DNA of 64,000 nt, taken from contig NZ_JAJAQC010000001.1 of the NCBI RefSeq assembly GCF_027604915.1, forward strand, positions 124,001 through 188,000, in the 5' to 3' direction. The notes under the pieces were generated by a model. That model ran no database searches, had not been told where the DNA came from, and worked only from the letters and a program-made list of their open reading frames with translations. Origin of the DNA: Streptomonospora mangrovi. GTDB lineage: Bacteria; Actinomycetota; Actinomycetes; Streptosporangiales; Streptosporangiaceae. Shown one piece after another: positions 50,119-60,480 of the stretch (positions are counted from its first letter, which is position 1; every line of letters begins with the position of its first letter). The position numbers were made by a program, and so were the translations under genes.

Positions 50119-51911
50119 TGTCGTCCGACCCGCTCAGGCTCGTCTCCGGTCGTGCGCCCGCCCGGCCCGCCGTCCTCGGCCGGGCCGCTGGACTCGGCGG
50201 CGCGGACCGGGGTGTCGGCGGTGGGGCCGGCCACTGCGCCGGCGGCCGCGGGCTCCCCCTCGGGGGTGTCGGGGCCGCCCTCGTCGGCGGTGCCCCCGGT
50301 GTCCGTGGTGCCCGCGGCGTCCTCGCCGCCCGCCGCCGGGAGCGCGCTCCCGGCGTCCTGCGCCGCCTCGGCCTCGCCGCCGGCGCCGCCGTCGTCGGCG
50401 GGCAGCGACCAGCATATGCGGGTTCCGCGCTGCTCGTTCTCGGTGTCGAGCCAGATGCGCCCGCCGTGGAACTCCACGATCTTCTTGCACATGGCCAGGC
50501 CGATCCCGGTGCCGCCGTACTTGTCGCGGGTGTGCAGCCGCTGGAAGATGACGAACACCCGGTCGGCGTACTGGGGCTCGATGCCGATGCCGTTGTCGGC
50601 GCAGCAGAACACCCACTCCTCGCCCCGGCGGCGGACGCTGATGTGCACCCGGGGGCGCTCCTCGGCGCGGAACTTCACCGCGTTGCCGACCAGGTTGAAG
50701 AACACCTGCGTGAGCAGGGTGCGGTCGCCGCGCACGGTGGGCAGGTCGTCGCCGGTGATCTCGGCGTCGGCCTCCTCAAGGCGGGTCTCCAGGGCGTTGA
50801 GCGCGTCGTCCAGTGCCTCGTTGAGGTCGACCGGCTCGTCGTCCTTGGTGCGCCCGACCCGGCTGAACGCCAGCAGGTCGTTGATCAGCGTCTGCATGCG
50901 CTTGGCGCCCTCGACCGCGAAGTCGATGTAGGAGTCGGCGCGCTCGTCGAGCTGCCCCTGGTAGCGCCGCTGGAGCAACTGGCAGAAGCTGGCCACCTTG
51001 CGCAGCGGCTCCTGGAGGTCGTGGGAGGCGACGTAGGCGAACTGCTCCAGCTCGGTGTTGGAGCGCTGCAACTCCGCGGTCTGGCGCTCCAGCAGCTCCG
51101 ACTGCTCCTGGAGCTTGCGCCGCGCGGCGCCGACCTCGTCCAGGTCGCGCACGATGCGCTCGCGCATGGCGTCGACGTCGCGGCCCACCCGCTCGATCTC
51201 GGGCGGCCCCTGGAGTTCGATGCGGTGGCCGTAGTAGCCGCCCGACACCTGCGCCAGGTGGCTGGCCAGCTCGTCCAGCGGGCGCAGCACCCAGTTCTGG
51301 AGCATGATCCACAGGAAGCAGCACAGCACGACCACGACCACGCCGACCAGCACGAGCAGCGCGACCACCTGCTGGGTGGCCGAGGCCAGGCCGTCGCGGG
51401 CCTGCGACAGCTCCTCGTCGATGCCGGTCTCCGCCGCCGTGCCGGCGGCGCGCAGGTCGTCGAAGAGGGCGCGGCCCTCCTGGAGGTCGGCGGCGCTGAC
51501 CCGCTCCCCCGCCTGGACGGCCTCCAGCGCGGGCTCGGCGAAGTCCTCCTGCCAGGTCTCCCCGGCGTCCAGCAACTGCTGGATGCCGGCGTTGACGTCG
51601 CTGTCGGCCCGGGCCAGCGCGCGCAACTGCGGCAGGCTCTCCTCCAGCGTCTGGCGGCCCTGCTGGTAGGGGTCGAGGAACTCGATGTCGCCGGTGAGGG
51701 CGTAGCCGCGGATCCCGTAGTCCAGGTTGAAGTAGGCCGACATGGTCTGGCGCACGGCGCTCTGCGCCGGGGTCAGCTCGTTGACCTGGCGGTCCAGGGA
51801 GTCGCGCGCGCTGAAGGCCGCGACGGTGATGGTGGACACCGAGGCCACCAGGACCACCGCCACCGACGCCAGCAGGATGGTCACCCGGCGGCGCAGGGGG
51901 AGCTTCCTCAA
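50115..51911 (-). CDS. membrane sensor histidine kinase (CHASE3-like, HAMP, HisKA, HATPase)
   Basis: A 598-residue kinase. Membrane helix 1 (about 11-30, ILLASVAVVLVASVSTITVAAF), a periplasmic helical CHASE3-type sensor (about 35-180), membrane helix 2 (about 182-205), a HAMP-like linker, a coiled coil, the HisKA box YVASHDLQEPLRKVASF, and the ATP-binding domain NAVKFR, CCADNGIGIEPQYADRVF, GTGIGLAMCKKIVEFHGGRIW. A Gly/Ala/Asp-rich tail of about 90 residues follows. TTG 51911 is the likely start: it shares bases with the preceding stop (TTGA) and begins right before helix 1. Co-translated with both neighbours. Confidence 0.88.
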   Translation of the reverse strand: MRKLPLRRRVTILLASVAVVLVASVSTITVAAFSARDSLDRQVNELTPAQSAVRQTMSAYFNLDYGIRGYALTGDIEFLDPYQQGRQTLEESLPQLRALARADSDVNAGIQQLLDAGETWQEDFAEPALEAVQAGERVSAADLQEGRALFDDLRAAGTAAETGIDEELSQARDGLASATQQVVALLVLVGVVVVVLCCFLWIMLQNWVLRPLDELASHLAQVSGGYYGHRIELQGPPEIERVGRDVDAMRERIVRDLDEVGAARRKLQEQSELLERQTAELQRSNTELEQFAYVASHDLQEPLRKVASFCQLLQRRYQGQLDERADSYIDFAVEGAKRMQTLINDLLAFSRVGRTKDDEPVDLNEALDDALNALETRLEEADAEITGDDLPTVRGDRTLLTQVFFNLVGNAVKFRAEERPRVHISVRRRGEEWVFCCADNGIGIEPQYADRVFVIFQRLHTRDKYGGTGIGLAMCKKIVEFHGGRIWLDTENEQRGTRICWSLPADDGGAGGEAEAAQDAGSALPAAGGEDAAGTTDTGGTADEGGPDTPEGEPAAAGAVAGPTADTPVRAAESSGPAEDGGPGGRTTGDEPERVGRQ

Positions 51912-53176
51912 GGCCGGTCCCCGTGGGTGATCAGCAGCATCGCGACGTCGTCCTGCAAGGGGCCGCCGTTGGAGCGCTCGGCCTCGTCGATGACGTGCTC
52001 GGGCAGGTCCACCACCGACACCCCGCGCCCCAGCAGGTCGGTGACCAGCCGGCGCAGGCCGTCGACCTCCAGGCGCGCGGGCGGCGCGCCGTCGTAGGCG
52101 TCGACCAGGCCGTCGGTGTAGAGCATGAGGGTGGCGCCGCGCGGCAGCCGGAACTCGTCCACCTCGGTCTCGCCCTCGGGGAACACGCCCAGCGGCGGGC
52201 TGGGGGTGACCGCGACCTCCTCGACCTTGCCGCCGTTGAGCACCAGCGGCGGCGGGTGGCCGAACAGCCGCACCCGGGCCTCCTCGCGGCCGGTGTCGAT
52301 GCTGGTCTGGCACAGGGTGGCGTACATCTCGTCCTGCGCGCGCTCGCTGACCAGGATCTCGGCCAGCGCGGGCAGCAGGTCGGCCTCGGCCACCCCGCCC
52401 ATGACCAGGGCGCGCCAGGCGATGCGCAGGCTGACGCCCAGGGCGGCCTCGTCGGGGCCGTGGCCGCTGACGTCGCCGACGATGACGTGGGTGGTGCCGT
52501 CCTTGTGGACGGCGTCGTAGAAGTCGCCGCCGACCAGGGCGCGCTTGCGGCCGGGCCGGTAGAAGGCGCGCGGGACCAGCGGGGTGCTGTCGAGCAGCAC
52601 CTGCGGCAGCAGGCCGCGCTCCAGGCGCATGTTCTCGCGGGCGTACAGCTCGGCCTCGCGCAACTGGCGGGCGTTCTCGTCGGCGCGCTGGCGCTCGACG
52701 GAGTAGCGCAGGCTGCGCGCCAGCAGGGAGCCGTCGACCTGGCCCTTGACGAGGTAGTCCTGGGCGCCGGCGGCCACGGCCGCCACGCCCTCGTGCTCGT
52801 CGTTGAGGCCGGTCAGCACCACGACGGCGGCGGAGGGCGCGCTGGTCAGCACCTCGCGCAGCAGCTCCATGCCCGCGGCGTCGGGCAGGTTGAGGTCCAG
52901 CAGGACGCAGCCGCGGAATCCGGCGAAGTGCTCGCGGGCCTCGGCCAGGGTGCGCACCCAGGTGATGTGGGCGCTCAGCGCGGTGTCGGCGAGCAGCTCC
53001 TCGACCAGGAACGCGTCCTGGGTGTCGTCTTCGATGAGGAGGATGTCGACCGCTTCGACGGTGGCGGAGGGGCGCCGCTCCATGACGGCCTCAGCGGCGC
53101 GGCCGGTGTCGCCCAGCCGCGCGAGTTCGGTATCGGTCATGGTCACGGGCTGGTGTCCTGGTTTCCTGATATCCAC
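51908..53176 (-). CDS. response regulator with SpoIIE-type PP2C phosphatase output
   Basis: A 422-residue protein. The receiver domain (about 42-160: LLIEDDTQDAFLVEELL; phospho-Asp in CVLLDLNLPDAAG; Lys in YLVKGQ) is joined to a SpoIIE/RsbU phosphatase (about 190-420: GGDFYDAV, GDVSGHGPDEAAL, LMLYTDGLVDAYD, LQDDVAMLLI) with the metal-binding Asp residues in place. It should dephosphorylate an anti-sigma-factor antagonist when its receiver is phosphorylated. First gene of the operon. The GTG 53176 has GAGG upstream; ATG 53140 is an alternative. Confidence 0.92.
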   Translation of the reverse strand: MDIRKPGHQPVTMTDTELARLGDTGRAAEAVMERRPSATVEAVDILLIEDDTQDAFLVEELLADTALSAHITWVRTLAEAREHFAGFRGCVLLDLNLPDAAGMELLREVLTSAPSAAVVVLTGLNDEHEGVAAVAAGAQDYLVKGQVDGSLLARSLRYSVERQRADENARQLREAELYARENMRLERGLLPQVLLDSTPLVPRAFYRPGRKRALVGGDFYDAVHKDGTTHVIVGDVSGHGPDEAALGVSLRIAWRALVMGGVAEADLLPALAEILVSERAQDEMYATLCQTSIDTGREEARVRLFGHPPPLVLNGGKVEEVAVTPSPPLGVFPEGETEVDEFRLPRGATLMLYTDGLVDAYDGAPPARLEVDGLRRLVTDLLGRGVSVVDLPEHVIDEAERSNGGPLQDDVAMLLITHGDRP

Positions 53177-53417
53177 ACATCGCCTCTACGTCGACCGGTG
53201 CGCGGGAGCGTCGTCAGCCGTTGCGGCAGTCAAACGATAATCGCCCGGCACGGAGTGTCGCTAGCGGGATTGCACGAGAGACATCAAACGGCGGTAGGGG
53301 GTGTCCCGCTTCCTGGGGCGCCTGGTTCGCACCCGTGTGCCTTCCCAGGCTACCCGCCTTCCTCCGACCGTTTTCTGACACGTCGTCGTATCGACCTTGA
53401 AGGCCGCTCCCGTTGCT

Positions 53418-53440
53418 GACATCATGTCGGAAAAATCCGA
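53418..53440. promoter_or_regulatory. overlapping palindromes before the heme oxygenase gene
   Basis: GACATCATGTC (53418-53428) is a perfect odd palindrome, and TCGGA/TCCGA (53427-53431 and 53436-53440) flank AAAA. They lie 27-49 bp before the start codon. They do not resemble an IdeR/DtxR box. Possible operator. Confidence 0.35.
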
Positions 53441-53466
53441 GCGGCAAAGGCGACAAAGGAGGGCGT

Positions 53467-54165
53467 GTGCCCGCAAATCCCCTCGACGCCGATCCCACCC
53501 CCGACACCGAGCCCACCGAACCCGCCCCCTTCTCCGCGGAGCTGCGCCAGGCCACCTGGAGCGACCACGGCGACGCCGAGCAGCACGGATTCGTCCAGGC
53601 GCTGCTGGAGGGCGCCCTGCCGCGCGCGGCCTACGCCGCGATGCTCGCCCAGCACTACTTCGTGTACGCGGCCCTGGAGGAGGTCGGCGACGCGCTGGCC
53701 GCCGACCCCGTCGCCGGGCGGATCCACTTCCCGGCCCTGCGCCGGGTTCCCGCGCTGCACCGCGACCTCACCGCGCTCTACGGCCCCGACTGGCGCGACC
53801 GCATCGCCCCCACCGCGCCCACGCGCGCCTACACCGCCCGCGTCGAGGCGGCCGCCGCCGACCCCGCCCGCTACGTGGCCCACCACTACACCCGCTACAT
53901 GGGCGACCTCTCCGGCGGGCGGTTCTTCCGCAAGGCCGCCGAGCGCGCCTACGGCATCGACGCCGGCTCCGGCACCGCGTTCTTCGACTTCCCCGGCCTG
54001 GGCAGCCTGCCCCGCTTCAAGGAGGGCTACCGCCGCCGGCTGGACGGAATGGACCTCGACGCCGCCGCGCGGCGGCGGGTCGTGGCCGAGACCCGCCTGG
54101 CCTACCGGCTCAACGCCGACGTGCTGGCCGACCTCGGCCGCGCCCACGCCCGACGCGCCGCCTGA
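53467..54165 (+). CDS. biliverdin-producing heme oxygenase
   Basis: A 232-residue heme oxygenase that opens heme to biliverdin, CO and Fe2+. After a Pro/Asp-rich N-terminus, the axial-His region is ATWSDHGDAEQHGFVQALLEG (about 27-47), and the distal helix RYMGDLSGGRFF (about 143-154) has the GDLSGG signature. GTG 53467 is set by AAAGGAGG at 53454-53461. Role: iron recovery from heme or defence against heme excess. It stands just before a TetR regulator gene that may or may not be related. Confidence 0.93.
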   Translation: MPANPLDADPTPDTEPTEPAPFSAELRQATWSDHGDAEQHGFVQALLEGALPRAAYAAMLAQHYFVYAALEEVGDALAADPVAGRIHFPALRRVPALHRDLTALYGPDWRDRIAPTAPTRAYTARVEAAAADPARYVAHHYTRYMGDLSGGRFFRKAAERAYGIDAGSGTAFFDFPGLGSLPRFKEGYRRRLDGMDLDAAARRRVVAETRLAYRLNADVLADLGRAHARRAA

Positions 54166-54237
54166 GCAGGGCCGCGCCGGGCGGCGGCGGGTGCGAACCC
54201 CCGCCCGGCGCGGCCGGCGCGTGCCACCATGGGTGCC

Positions 54238-54858
54238 ATGCCCAAGATCTCCGCGCCCACCATCGCGGCGCACCGCGCGCAGACCCGCGAGCGCATCCTC
54301 GACGCCGTCGCCGCGCTCACCCGCGTGCAGGGCATCGACGAGATCTCCATGACCGAGGTCGCCGCCGAGGCGGGCATCACCCGCACCGCGCTCTACAACT
54401 ACTTCCCTGACAAGCCCGCGCTGCTGCTCGCCTTCACCGAGCGGGTGACCAGCGGGTTCGTCGACCGCTACCACCGCGAGCTGGCCGGCGACGCCTCCGC
54501 CGCCGAGCGCCTGGACGCCTTCATCCGCTTCCAGCTCGACGGCCTGGCCGAGCACCCCCACCCGGCGGCCGGCGAACTCGGCGCCAGCCTGGGCCCCGAC
54601 GCCTACCAGGCCCTGGCCGACCACGTGGCGCCCATGCACGCGCTGCTGGACGAGATCCTGCGCGCCGGGGTGGCGGCCGGGGAGTTCGCGCCGGTCCCCG
54701 TCGAGCCGGTGGCCCGCCTGGTCCTGGCCATGGTCGGCGCCCAGCGGGTGCCCCTCCAGCGCGGCGAGACCACCCCGGCCGACGCCCACCGCCTGGTGGC
54801 CGGGTTCACCCTGCGCGCCCTGCGCCAGGGCGACCCCGCCTCGCCGCCGCTGGCGTGA
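54238..54858 (+). CDS. TetR-family regulator
   Basis: A 206-residue regulator with helix-turn-helix TRERILDAVAALTRVQGIDEISMTEVAAEAGITRTALYNYFPDKPALLLAF (about 15-65) and a helical ligand domain. The ATG 54238 lies 7 bp after CACCAT (54225-54230) with no Shine-Dalgarno, so it is probably leaderless; the in-frame ATG 54229 overlaps that box. This start region (ATGGGTGCCATG) nearly copies that of the TetR gene at 16707. Regulated genes are unknown. Confidence 0.85.
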   Translation: MPKISAPTIAAHRAQTRERILDAVAALTRVQGIDEISMTEVAAEAGITRTALYNYFPDKPALLLAFTERVTSGFVDRYHRELAGDASAAERLDAFIRFQLDGLAEHPHPAAGELGASLGPDAYQALADHVAPMHALLDEILRAGVAAGEFAPVPVEPVARLVLAMVGAQRVPLQRGETTPADAHRLVAGFTLRALRQGDPASPPLA

Positions 54859-55007
54859 GGCGGGGTGCGGCCGGGGGCCGGCGCGCCCCCGCCGGGTTTC
54901 GGCGCGTCCACCGGCGGCTTCAGGCCCCGTCCCCACGTGCGGCAACGCCCGCGGTGCGGCAGAATCGGGCACCGTAGCAGCCTGTTCTCCCCGGAAGGGC
55001 CGCCCCG

Positions 55008-55202
55008 GTGTCCATACTGCTGATCCTCCTCGGCGCCGCGCTGGTCGCCGTCGCCGTGTTCAACCGCGTCCCCCGGTTCCAGCCGGCGTGGTCGCCCCAC
55101 CTGGTGCCCGCGCGCCTCACCGAGGCCGGGCGCGCCACGCTGACCACGGTCGGCGGCAGCGCCCTGATCATCGCGTTCTTCCTGGCGCTGTCGGGGGTGT
55201 GA
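55008..55202 (+). CDS. small membrane protein, 64 aa
   Basis: Two hydrophobic segments (about 2-18 SILLILLGAALVAVAVF and 46-62 VGGSALIIAFFLALSG) flank a polar loop. GTG 55008 with GGAAGGGCC upstream. It stands alone between TetR and the exonuclease gene. Function unknown. Confidence 0.65.
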   Translation: MSILLILLGAALVAVAVFNRVPRFQPAWSPHLVPARLTEAGRATLTTVGGSALIIAFFLALSGV

Positions 55203-55226
55203 GCCCGGCGGCGCGGGGCCGGCCGC

Positions 55227-56180
55227 TCAGCCGCGCCGCGCGATCCGGCGCAGCCCGCGCTCGGCCTGGCGCACCGCGCCGGCCGCCGCCAGCACCCCGG
55301 TGAGCACCGCCGCGCCCGCCAGCGCGTCGCGGGCCAGGGCGCGCTGCCCGGCCGCGCGCTCGGCGGCCGCGCGCTGGTCGGCGTCGAACCGGCCGCCGCA
55401 GGACCGGAAGTCCAGCTCCAGCTCGCGCCAGCGCGGCGGCCAGGACGCCGGCGGCCGCTCGGGGTTCGCCCGGGCCGCGCGCACGCCCTCGGGCCCGCTC
55501 CAGGGCGTGCGGGTCTTGCCGACCGCGCGCTGCCGGCGCGGGAACTCCAGCGGGCGGGGCTCGGGGCCGGTGTAGTGCAGCGGACCCGGCGCGTTGGCCA
55601 GCAGCTCGGCCAGCAGTTGGGCGCAGGCGCGGGCGTCGCCCAGCGCGGTGTGCTGGGCGGTGGGCCAGTGCCCGCCCAGGGCGTGGCTGGCGCGGGGCAG
55701 GGAGTAGCGCGGCAGGTCCACCTGGGCGCGCAGCGCCCGCAGGGTGCACAGGCCCGGCAGCTCGCCGGGCAGGCCCGCCGGGTGCAGCTCGGCCGCCAGG
55801 AACCTGCCCTCGAAGTCGAGGTTGTGCCCGGTCACCACCGCGCCGCTGAACAGCTCGGCGAGCACGTCGACCAGTTCGGCGGCCTTGGGGGCGCCCACCA
55901 CGTCGCTGGCGCCGATGCCGTGGAACTCCTGCCCGCCCAGCGGCACGCCGGGGTCCACCAGCGTGCTGAACTCGCTCAGCACCGCGCCGTCGCCGCGCAT
56001 GCGCACCACGGCGATCTCGCAGACCCGCGCGCCCTCGCGCGGGTCCAGGCCGGTGGTCTCGACGTCGACGACCGCGTACTCCAGGTCGCGGGCCGCCGCC
56101 GGCCCGCGCCGATGGCGGGTCAGCCCGCCCATGTGGAGCACCCGCCCGGTGTCCGGTTCGGTCTCCAGCACGTCGCCCAT
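55227..56180 (-). CDS. DnaQ-like 3'-5' exonuclease
   Basis: A 317-residue DEDD exonuclease. ExoI DxE is in YAVVDVETTGLD (about 36-45), ExoII GHNLDFEGRFL (about 117-127) and ExoIII HTALGDARACAQLL (about 176-189), with the His and Asp of the DEDDh type. The C-terminal ~120 residues have no clear domain. ATG 56180 begins a natural N-terminus; the frame is open further upstream. Possible roles are DNA repair or proofreading-like trimming; it is not the polymerase III subunit itself by length and context. Confidence 0.85.
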   Translation of the reverse strand: MGDVLETEPDTGRVLHMGGLTRHRRGPAAARDLEYAVVDVETTGLDPREGARVCEIAVVRMRGDGAVLSEFSTLVDPGVPLGGQEFHGIGASDVVGAPKAAELVDVLAELFSGAVVTGHNLDFEGRFLAAELHPAGLPGELPGLCTLRALRAQVDLPRYSLPRASHALGGHWPTAQHTALGDARACAQLLAELLANAPGPLHYTGPEPRPLEFPRRQRAVGKTRTPWSGPEGVRAARANPERPPASWPPRWRELELDFRSCGGRFDADQRAAAERAAGQRALARDALAGAAVLTGVLAAAGAVRQAERGLRRIARRG

Positions 56181-56397
56181 CCCCCGTCTGCCTCGCTCGC
56201 GGCGGTGGTGTCCCACCGGGCCGACCCTATGCCAGGAGGCGGCGGGCGCGGTCCGCGCGGCATGCGCCACCATGGCTGCGACGGCCGCGACGATCCAGTG
56301 GGACACCGGTGCCGCAGCGGCCCGGCCCCGGTCCGGCGCCCGCGCGCCCGACCCGTCCCGGCCCCGATTTTTCCGTTCCGACCTGTGAGGAGACCCC

Positions 56398-57381
56398 ATG
56401 CCCGAGACCGCGCCGCCGCCCTACGCCCCCCTGGTCGAGGTGGTCCGCTCGGGCTTTCGCGAGGGCGTCCACTACGGGGCCGTCGTGGGGCTCACCGCCT
56501 CCGGTGAGATCGGCTACTCCCGGGGCGACGTCGCCGCGCCCATGCTGCCGCGCTCGGCGGCCAAGCCCTTCCAGGCGTCGGCGGTGCTGCGGGCCGGCGC
56601 TCCGCTGCACGGCCCCCAGGTGGCCGTCGCGGCGGGCAGCCACAGCGGCGAGCCGCGCCACGCCGAACTGGTCCGCGCCACGCTGGCGGCCTCGGGGCTG
56701 AGCGAGGACGACCTGGGCTGCCCCGCCGAGTGGCCGCTGGACCGCCACGAGCGCGACGCCCTGCTGCGTGCGGGCGGCTCCCCCGCCCGCGTGCTGATGA
56801 ACTGCTCGGGCAAGCACGCCGCCATGCTGGCCGCCTGCGTGGCCCGGGGCTGGGACACCGCCGGCTACCTGGCGCCCGACCACCCCGTGCAGGCGGCGGT
56901 GCGCGCGGAGATCGAGCGGCTGTGCGGCGAGCCGGTGGCCCACACCGCCGTGGACGGCTGCGGCGCGCCGCAACTGGCCGTGTCGCTGCTGGGGCTGGCG
57001 CGCGGCCTGCGCGCCATGGTCGGCGCCGCCGCCGACAGCCCCGAGGGCCGGGTCCTGGCCGCCATGCGCGCCCACCCCGAGTACGTGGCCGGCGAGCGCC
57101 GCGACGACACCCGGCTGATGCGCGCCCTGCCCGGCCTGGTGTCCAAGATCGGCGCCGAGGGCGTCATCGCGATCGCCGCGCCCACCGGCGAGGCGGTGGC
57201 GGTCAAGATGAGCGACGGCGACCCGCTGGGCCGCGCGCGCACCGCCGCCGGGCTCACCGCGCTGGCCGCGCTGGGGGTGGACGTGGAACCCGTGCGCGCC
57301 ATGCTGGAGACCGAGGTGCTGGGCGGCGGCGCCCCCGTGGGCGCGGTCCGGCCGCTGCCCGAGGCCGGCCCCCGCGGCTGA
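56398..57381 (+). CDS. asparaginase (Rhizobium etli type, AnsA-like II family)
   Basis: A 327-residue enzyme of the bacterial asparaginase group that is unrelated to the E. coli type. Motifs: RSAAKPFQA (about 43-51), GSHSGEPRH (about 80-88), MNCSGKHAAML (about 136-146), DGCGAPQLAVSLLGLA (about 185-200) and PGLVSKIGAEG. It hydrolyses asparagine to aspartate and ammonia in the cytoplasm. ATG 56398 follows GAGGAG. Single gene with its own terminator at 57387-57420. Confidence 0.88.
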   Translation: MPETAPPPYAPLVEVVRSGFREGVHYGAVVGLTASGEIGYSRGDVAAPMLPRSAAKPFQASAVLRAGAPLHGPQVAVAAGSHSGEPRHAELVRATLAASGLSEDDLGCPAEWPLDRHERDALLRAGGSPARVLMNCSGKHAAMLAACVARGWDTAGYLAPDHPVQAAVRAEIERLCGEPVAHTAVDGCGAPQLAVSLLGLARGLRAMVGAAADSPEGRVLAAMRAHPEYVAGERRDDTRLMRALPGLVSKIGAEGVIAIAAPTGEAVAVKMSDGDPLGRARTAAGLTALAALGVDVEPVRAMLETEVLGGGAPVGAVRPLPEAGPRG

Positions 57382-57386
57382 AACCG

Positions 57387-57420
57387 GCCGCCCGCGCGGG
57401 GGAATCGGCGCGCGGGCGGC
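57387..57420 (+). terminator. terminator after the asparaginase gene
   Basis: GCCGCCCGCGCG (57387-57398) pairs exactly with CGCGCGGGCGGC (57409-57420), 6 bp after the stop. A second short hairpin follows at 57442-57459. Confidence 0.7.
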
Positions 57421-57515
57421 GCTGTTGGCGCCATCGACACCGCCCCGCGCACGCGGGGCCGGCCACCCCACCGGCCGCCCGAACGCGGCCGGGATCCGAC
57501 CGGAAAGGGCAGGGC

Positions 57516-58724
57516 ATGCGCGACATCGTCATCGCCGGTGCGGGAATGGCGGGTCTGCACGCCGCCGAGGCCCTGCGCGAGGCCGGGTTCGACGGCCGCA
57601 TCACCCTCATCGGTGACGAGCCGCGCCGCCCCTACTCCCGGCCGCCGCTGTCCAAGGAGTTCCTGACCGGCAAGGGCGCGCCCGCCACCCTGGACCTGCG
57701 CCAGGACGCGGAGTTCGACGCGCTCGCGCTGGAGTGGCGGCTGGGCCGCGCCGCAGTGCGCCTGCGCCCGGCCGAGCGGGCCGTGGACCTGGACGACGGC
57801 ACCTCGGTGCGCGCCGACGGCGTCGTCATCGCCACCGGCTCGCGCGCCCGCCGCCCCGACACCCGCCTGGCCGGGGTGCACGTGCTGCGCACCGCCGAGG
57901 ACGCCGAGGCGCTGCGGGCCGGCTTCGCCGAGCACGAGCGGATCGTGGTGGTGGGCGCCGGGTTCGTCGGCGCCGAGGTCGCGGCCAGCGCCCGCGCGGC
58001 CGGGCTGGCGGTCACCCTGGTGGAGGCCGCGCCCACGCCGCTGACCCGGGTGGTCGACCCCCGCGTCGGCGGGGTGTTCACCGAACTGCACCGCGACAAC
58101 AAGGTCGATCTGCGCCTGGGGGTGGGCGTGGCCGGGTTCGAGGGCGACGACCGCGTCCGCCGCGTCCGGCTCGCCGACGGCACCGCGATCGATGCGCCGC
58201 TGGTGGTGGCCGGCCTGGGCGCGCTGCCCAACACCGAGTGGCTGGCGGGGTCGGGGGTGGCGCTGGCCGGCGGCGCGGGCGGCGTGCTCTGCGACGCCTA
58301 CTGCGCCACTTCGGTGCCCGGGGTCTACGCCGCCGGCGACCTCGCCAACTGGCCGCACCCGCGCTACGGCGGCCGGATCCGCCTGGAGCACTGGACCAAC
58401 GCCGGCGAGCAGGCGGCCGTGGCCGCGCGCAACCTGCTCGCGGGCGAGGGCACCCGCCAGGCGTTCACACCGGTGCCCTACTTCTGGTCCGACCAGTACG
58501 GCATGAAGGTGCAACTGCTGGGCCAGGCCGCGCCGGCCGACACCGTGGAGGTCGTGCACGGCTCGCCCGAGGACCGAAAGTTCGTGGCGTTCCTGGGCCG
58601 CGAGGGCATGCTGGTGGGCGTGCTGGGCCTGCGCTCCACACCCAAGGTGATGCGCTACCGGCGGCTGCTGGCCGAGCCCACCACCTGGGCCGACGCGCTG
58701 GCCGAGGTCAGCGGTCCAGCCTGA
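57516..58724 (+). CDS. FAD-dependent ferredoxin reductase
   Basis: A 402-residue flavoprotein of the ferredoxin/rubredoxin reductase class. FAD motif IVIAGAGMAGLHAAEALREAG (1-23), SRPPLSKEFL (about 45-54), VIATGSRARRP, NADH motif VVVGAGFVGAEVAASAR (about 145-161), AAGDLANWPHPRYG (about 270-283), and a reductase C-terminal domain. ATG 57516 follows AAAGGGCAGGG. It should pass electrons from NAD(P)H to the 3Fe-4S ferredoxin encoded convergently, whose gene overlaps its 3' end by 17 bp. The usual terminal partner, a cytochrome P450 or dioxygenase, is not in the window. Confidence 0.9.
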   Translation: MRDIVIAGAGMAGLHAAEALREAGFDGRITLIGDEPRRPYSRPPLSKEFLTGKGAPATLDLRQDAEFDALALEWRLGRAAVRLRPAERAVDLDDGTSVRADGVVIATGSRARRPDTRLAGVHVLRTAEDAEALRAGFAEHERIVVVGAGFVGAEVAASARAAGLAVTLVEAAPTPLTRVVDPRVGGVFTELHRDNKVDLRLGVGVAGFEGDDRVRRVRLADGTAIDAPLVVAGLGALPNTEWLAGSGVALAGGAGGVLCDAYCATSVPGVYAAGDLANWPHPRYGGRIRLEHWTNAGEQAAVAARNLLAGEGTRQAFTPVPYFWSDQYGMKVQLLGQAAPADTVEVVHGSPEDRKFVAFLGREGMLVGVLGLRSTPKVMRYRRLLAEPTTWADALAEVSGPA

Positions 58725-58899
58725 TCGCCTGCTTGGGGCACATGCGGGCGGCCTCCTCGACCCGGGGGCGCAGGTCCTCGGCGGGCTCCTCCTGGAGCAC
58801 GTAGAGGTAGTCGTCGTCGCGCACCTCGAACACCTCGGGGGCGATCCCCATGCAGACGGCGTTGCTCTCGCACAGGTCGTAGTCGACGGTGACGCGCAT
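58708..58899 (-). CDS. 3Fe-4S ferredoxin
   Basis: A 63-residue acidic ferredoxin with cluster ligands Cys10 and Cys16 (CESNAVC) and Cys54 (CPKQAI); the position of the missing fourth ligand is Asn13/Ala14, indicating a 3Fe-4S cluster. Such ferredoxins feed actinomycete P450s. ATG 58899 with GAGGAGCGC upstream. It converges on the reductase gene and overlaps it by 17 bp. Confidence 0.9.
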   Translation of the reverse strand: MRVTVDYDLCESNAVCMGIAPEVFEVRDDDYLYVLQEEPAEDLRPRVEEAARMCPKQAIRLDR

Positions 58900-58986
58900 G
58901 TGCGCTCCTCCTCGCTCGGCGCGGCGGGTCCGCGTGCCCGGACCCGAGCCTAGACCGGGGCGGCCGGCCCCGGCGGGGGCCGGCCC

Positions 58987-60480
<1,494 letters not shown>

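Noticed and set aside
52010-52313. N-terminal extension of the CHASE3-like kinase frame beyond 51911
   Set aside because: It is the shadow of the SpoIIE-phosphatase gene; the TTG at 51911 starts directly before the first membrane helix.
57442-57459. CCCCGCGCACGCGGGG, identical over 16 nt to the centre of the CRISPR repeat and containing 9 of 10 bases of the att core
   Set aside because: The outer repeat sequence (GTGCT..., ...ATGGTCC) is absent, there is no partner repeat at 61-nt spacing, and a GC hairpin after a gene is expected by itself. It could at most be a secondary attB.
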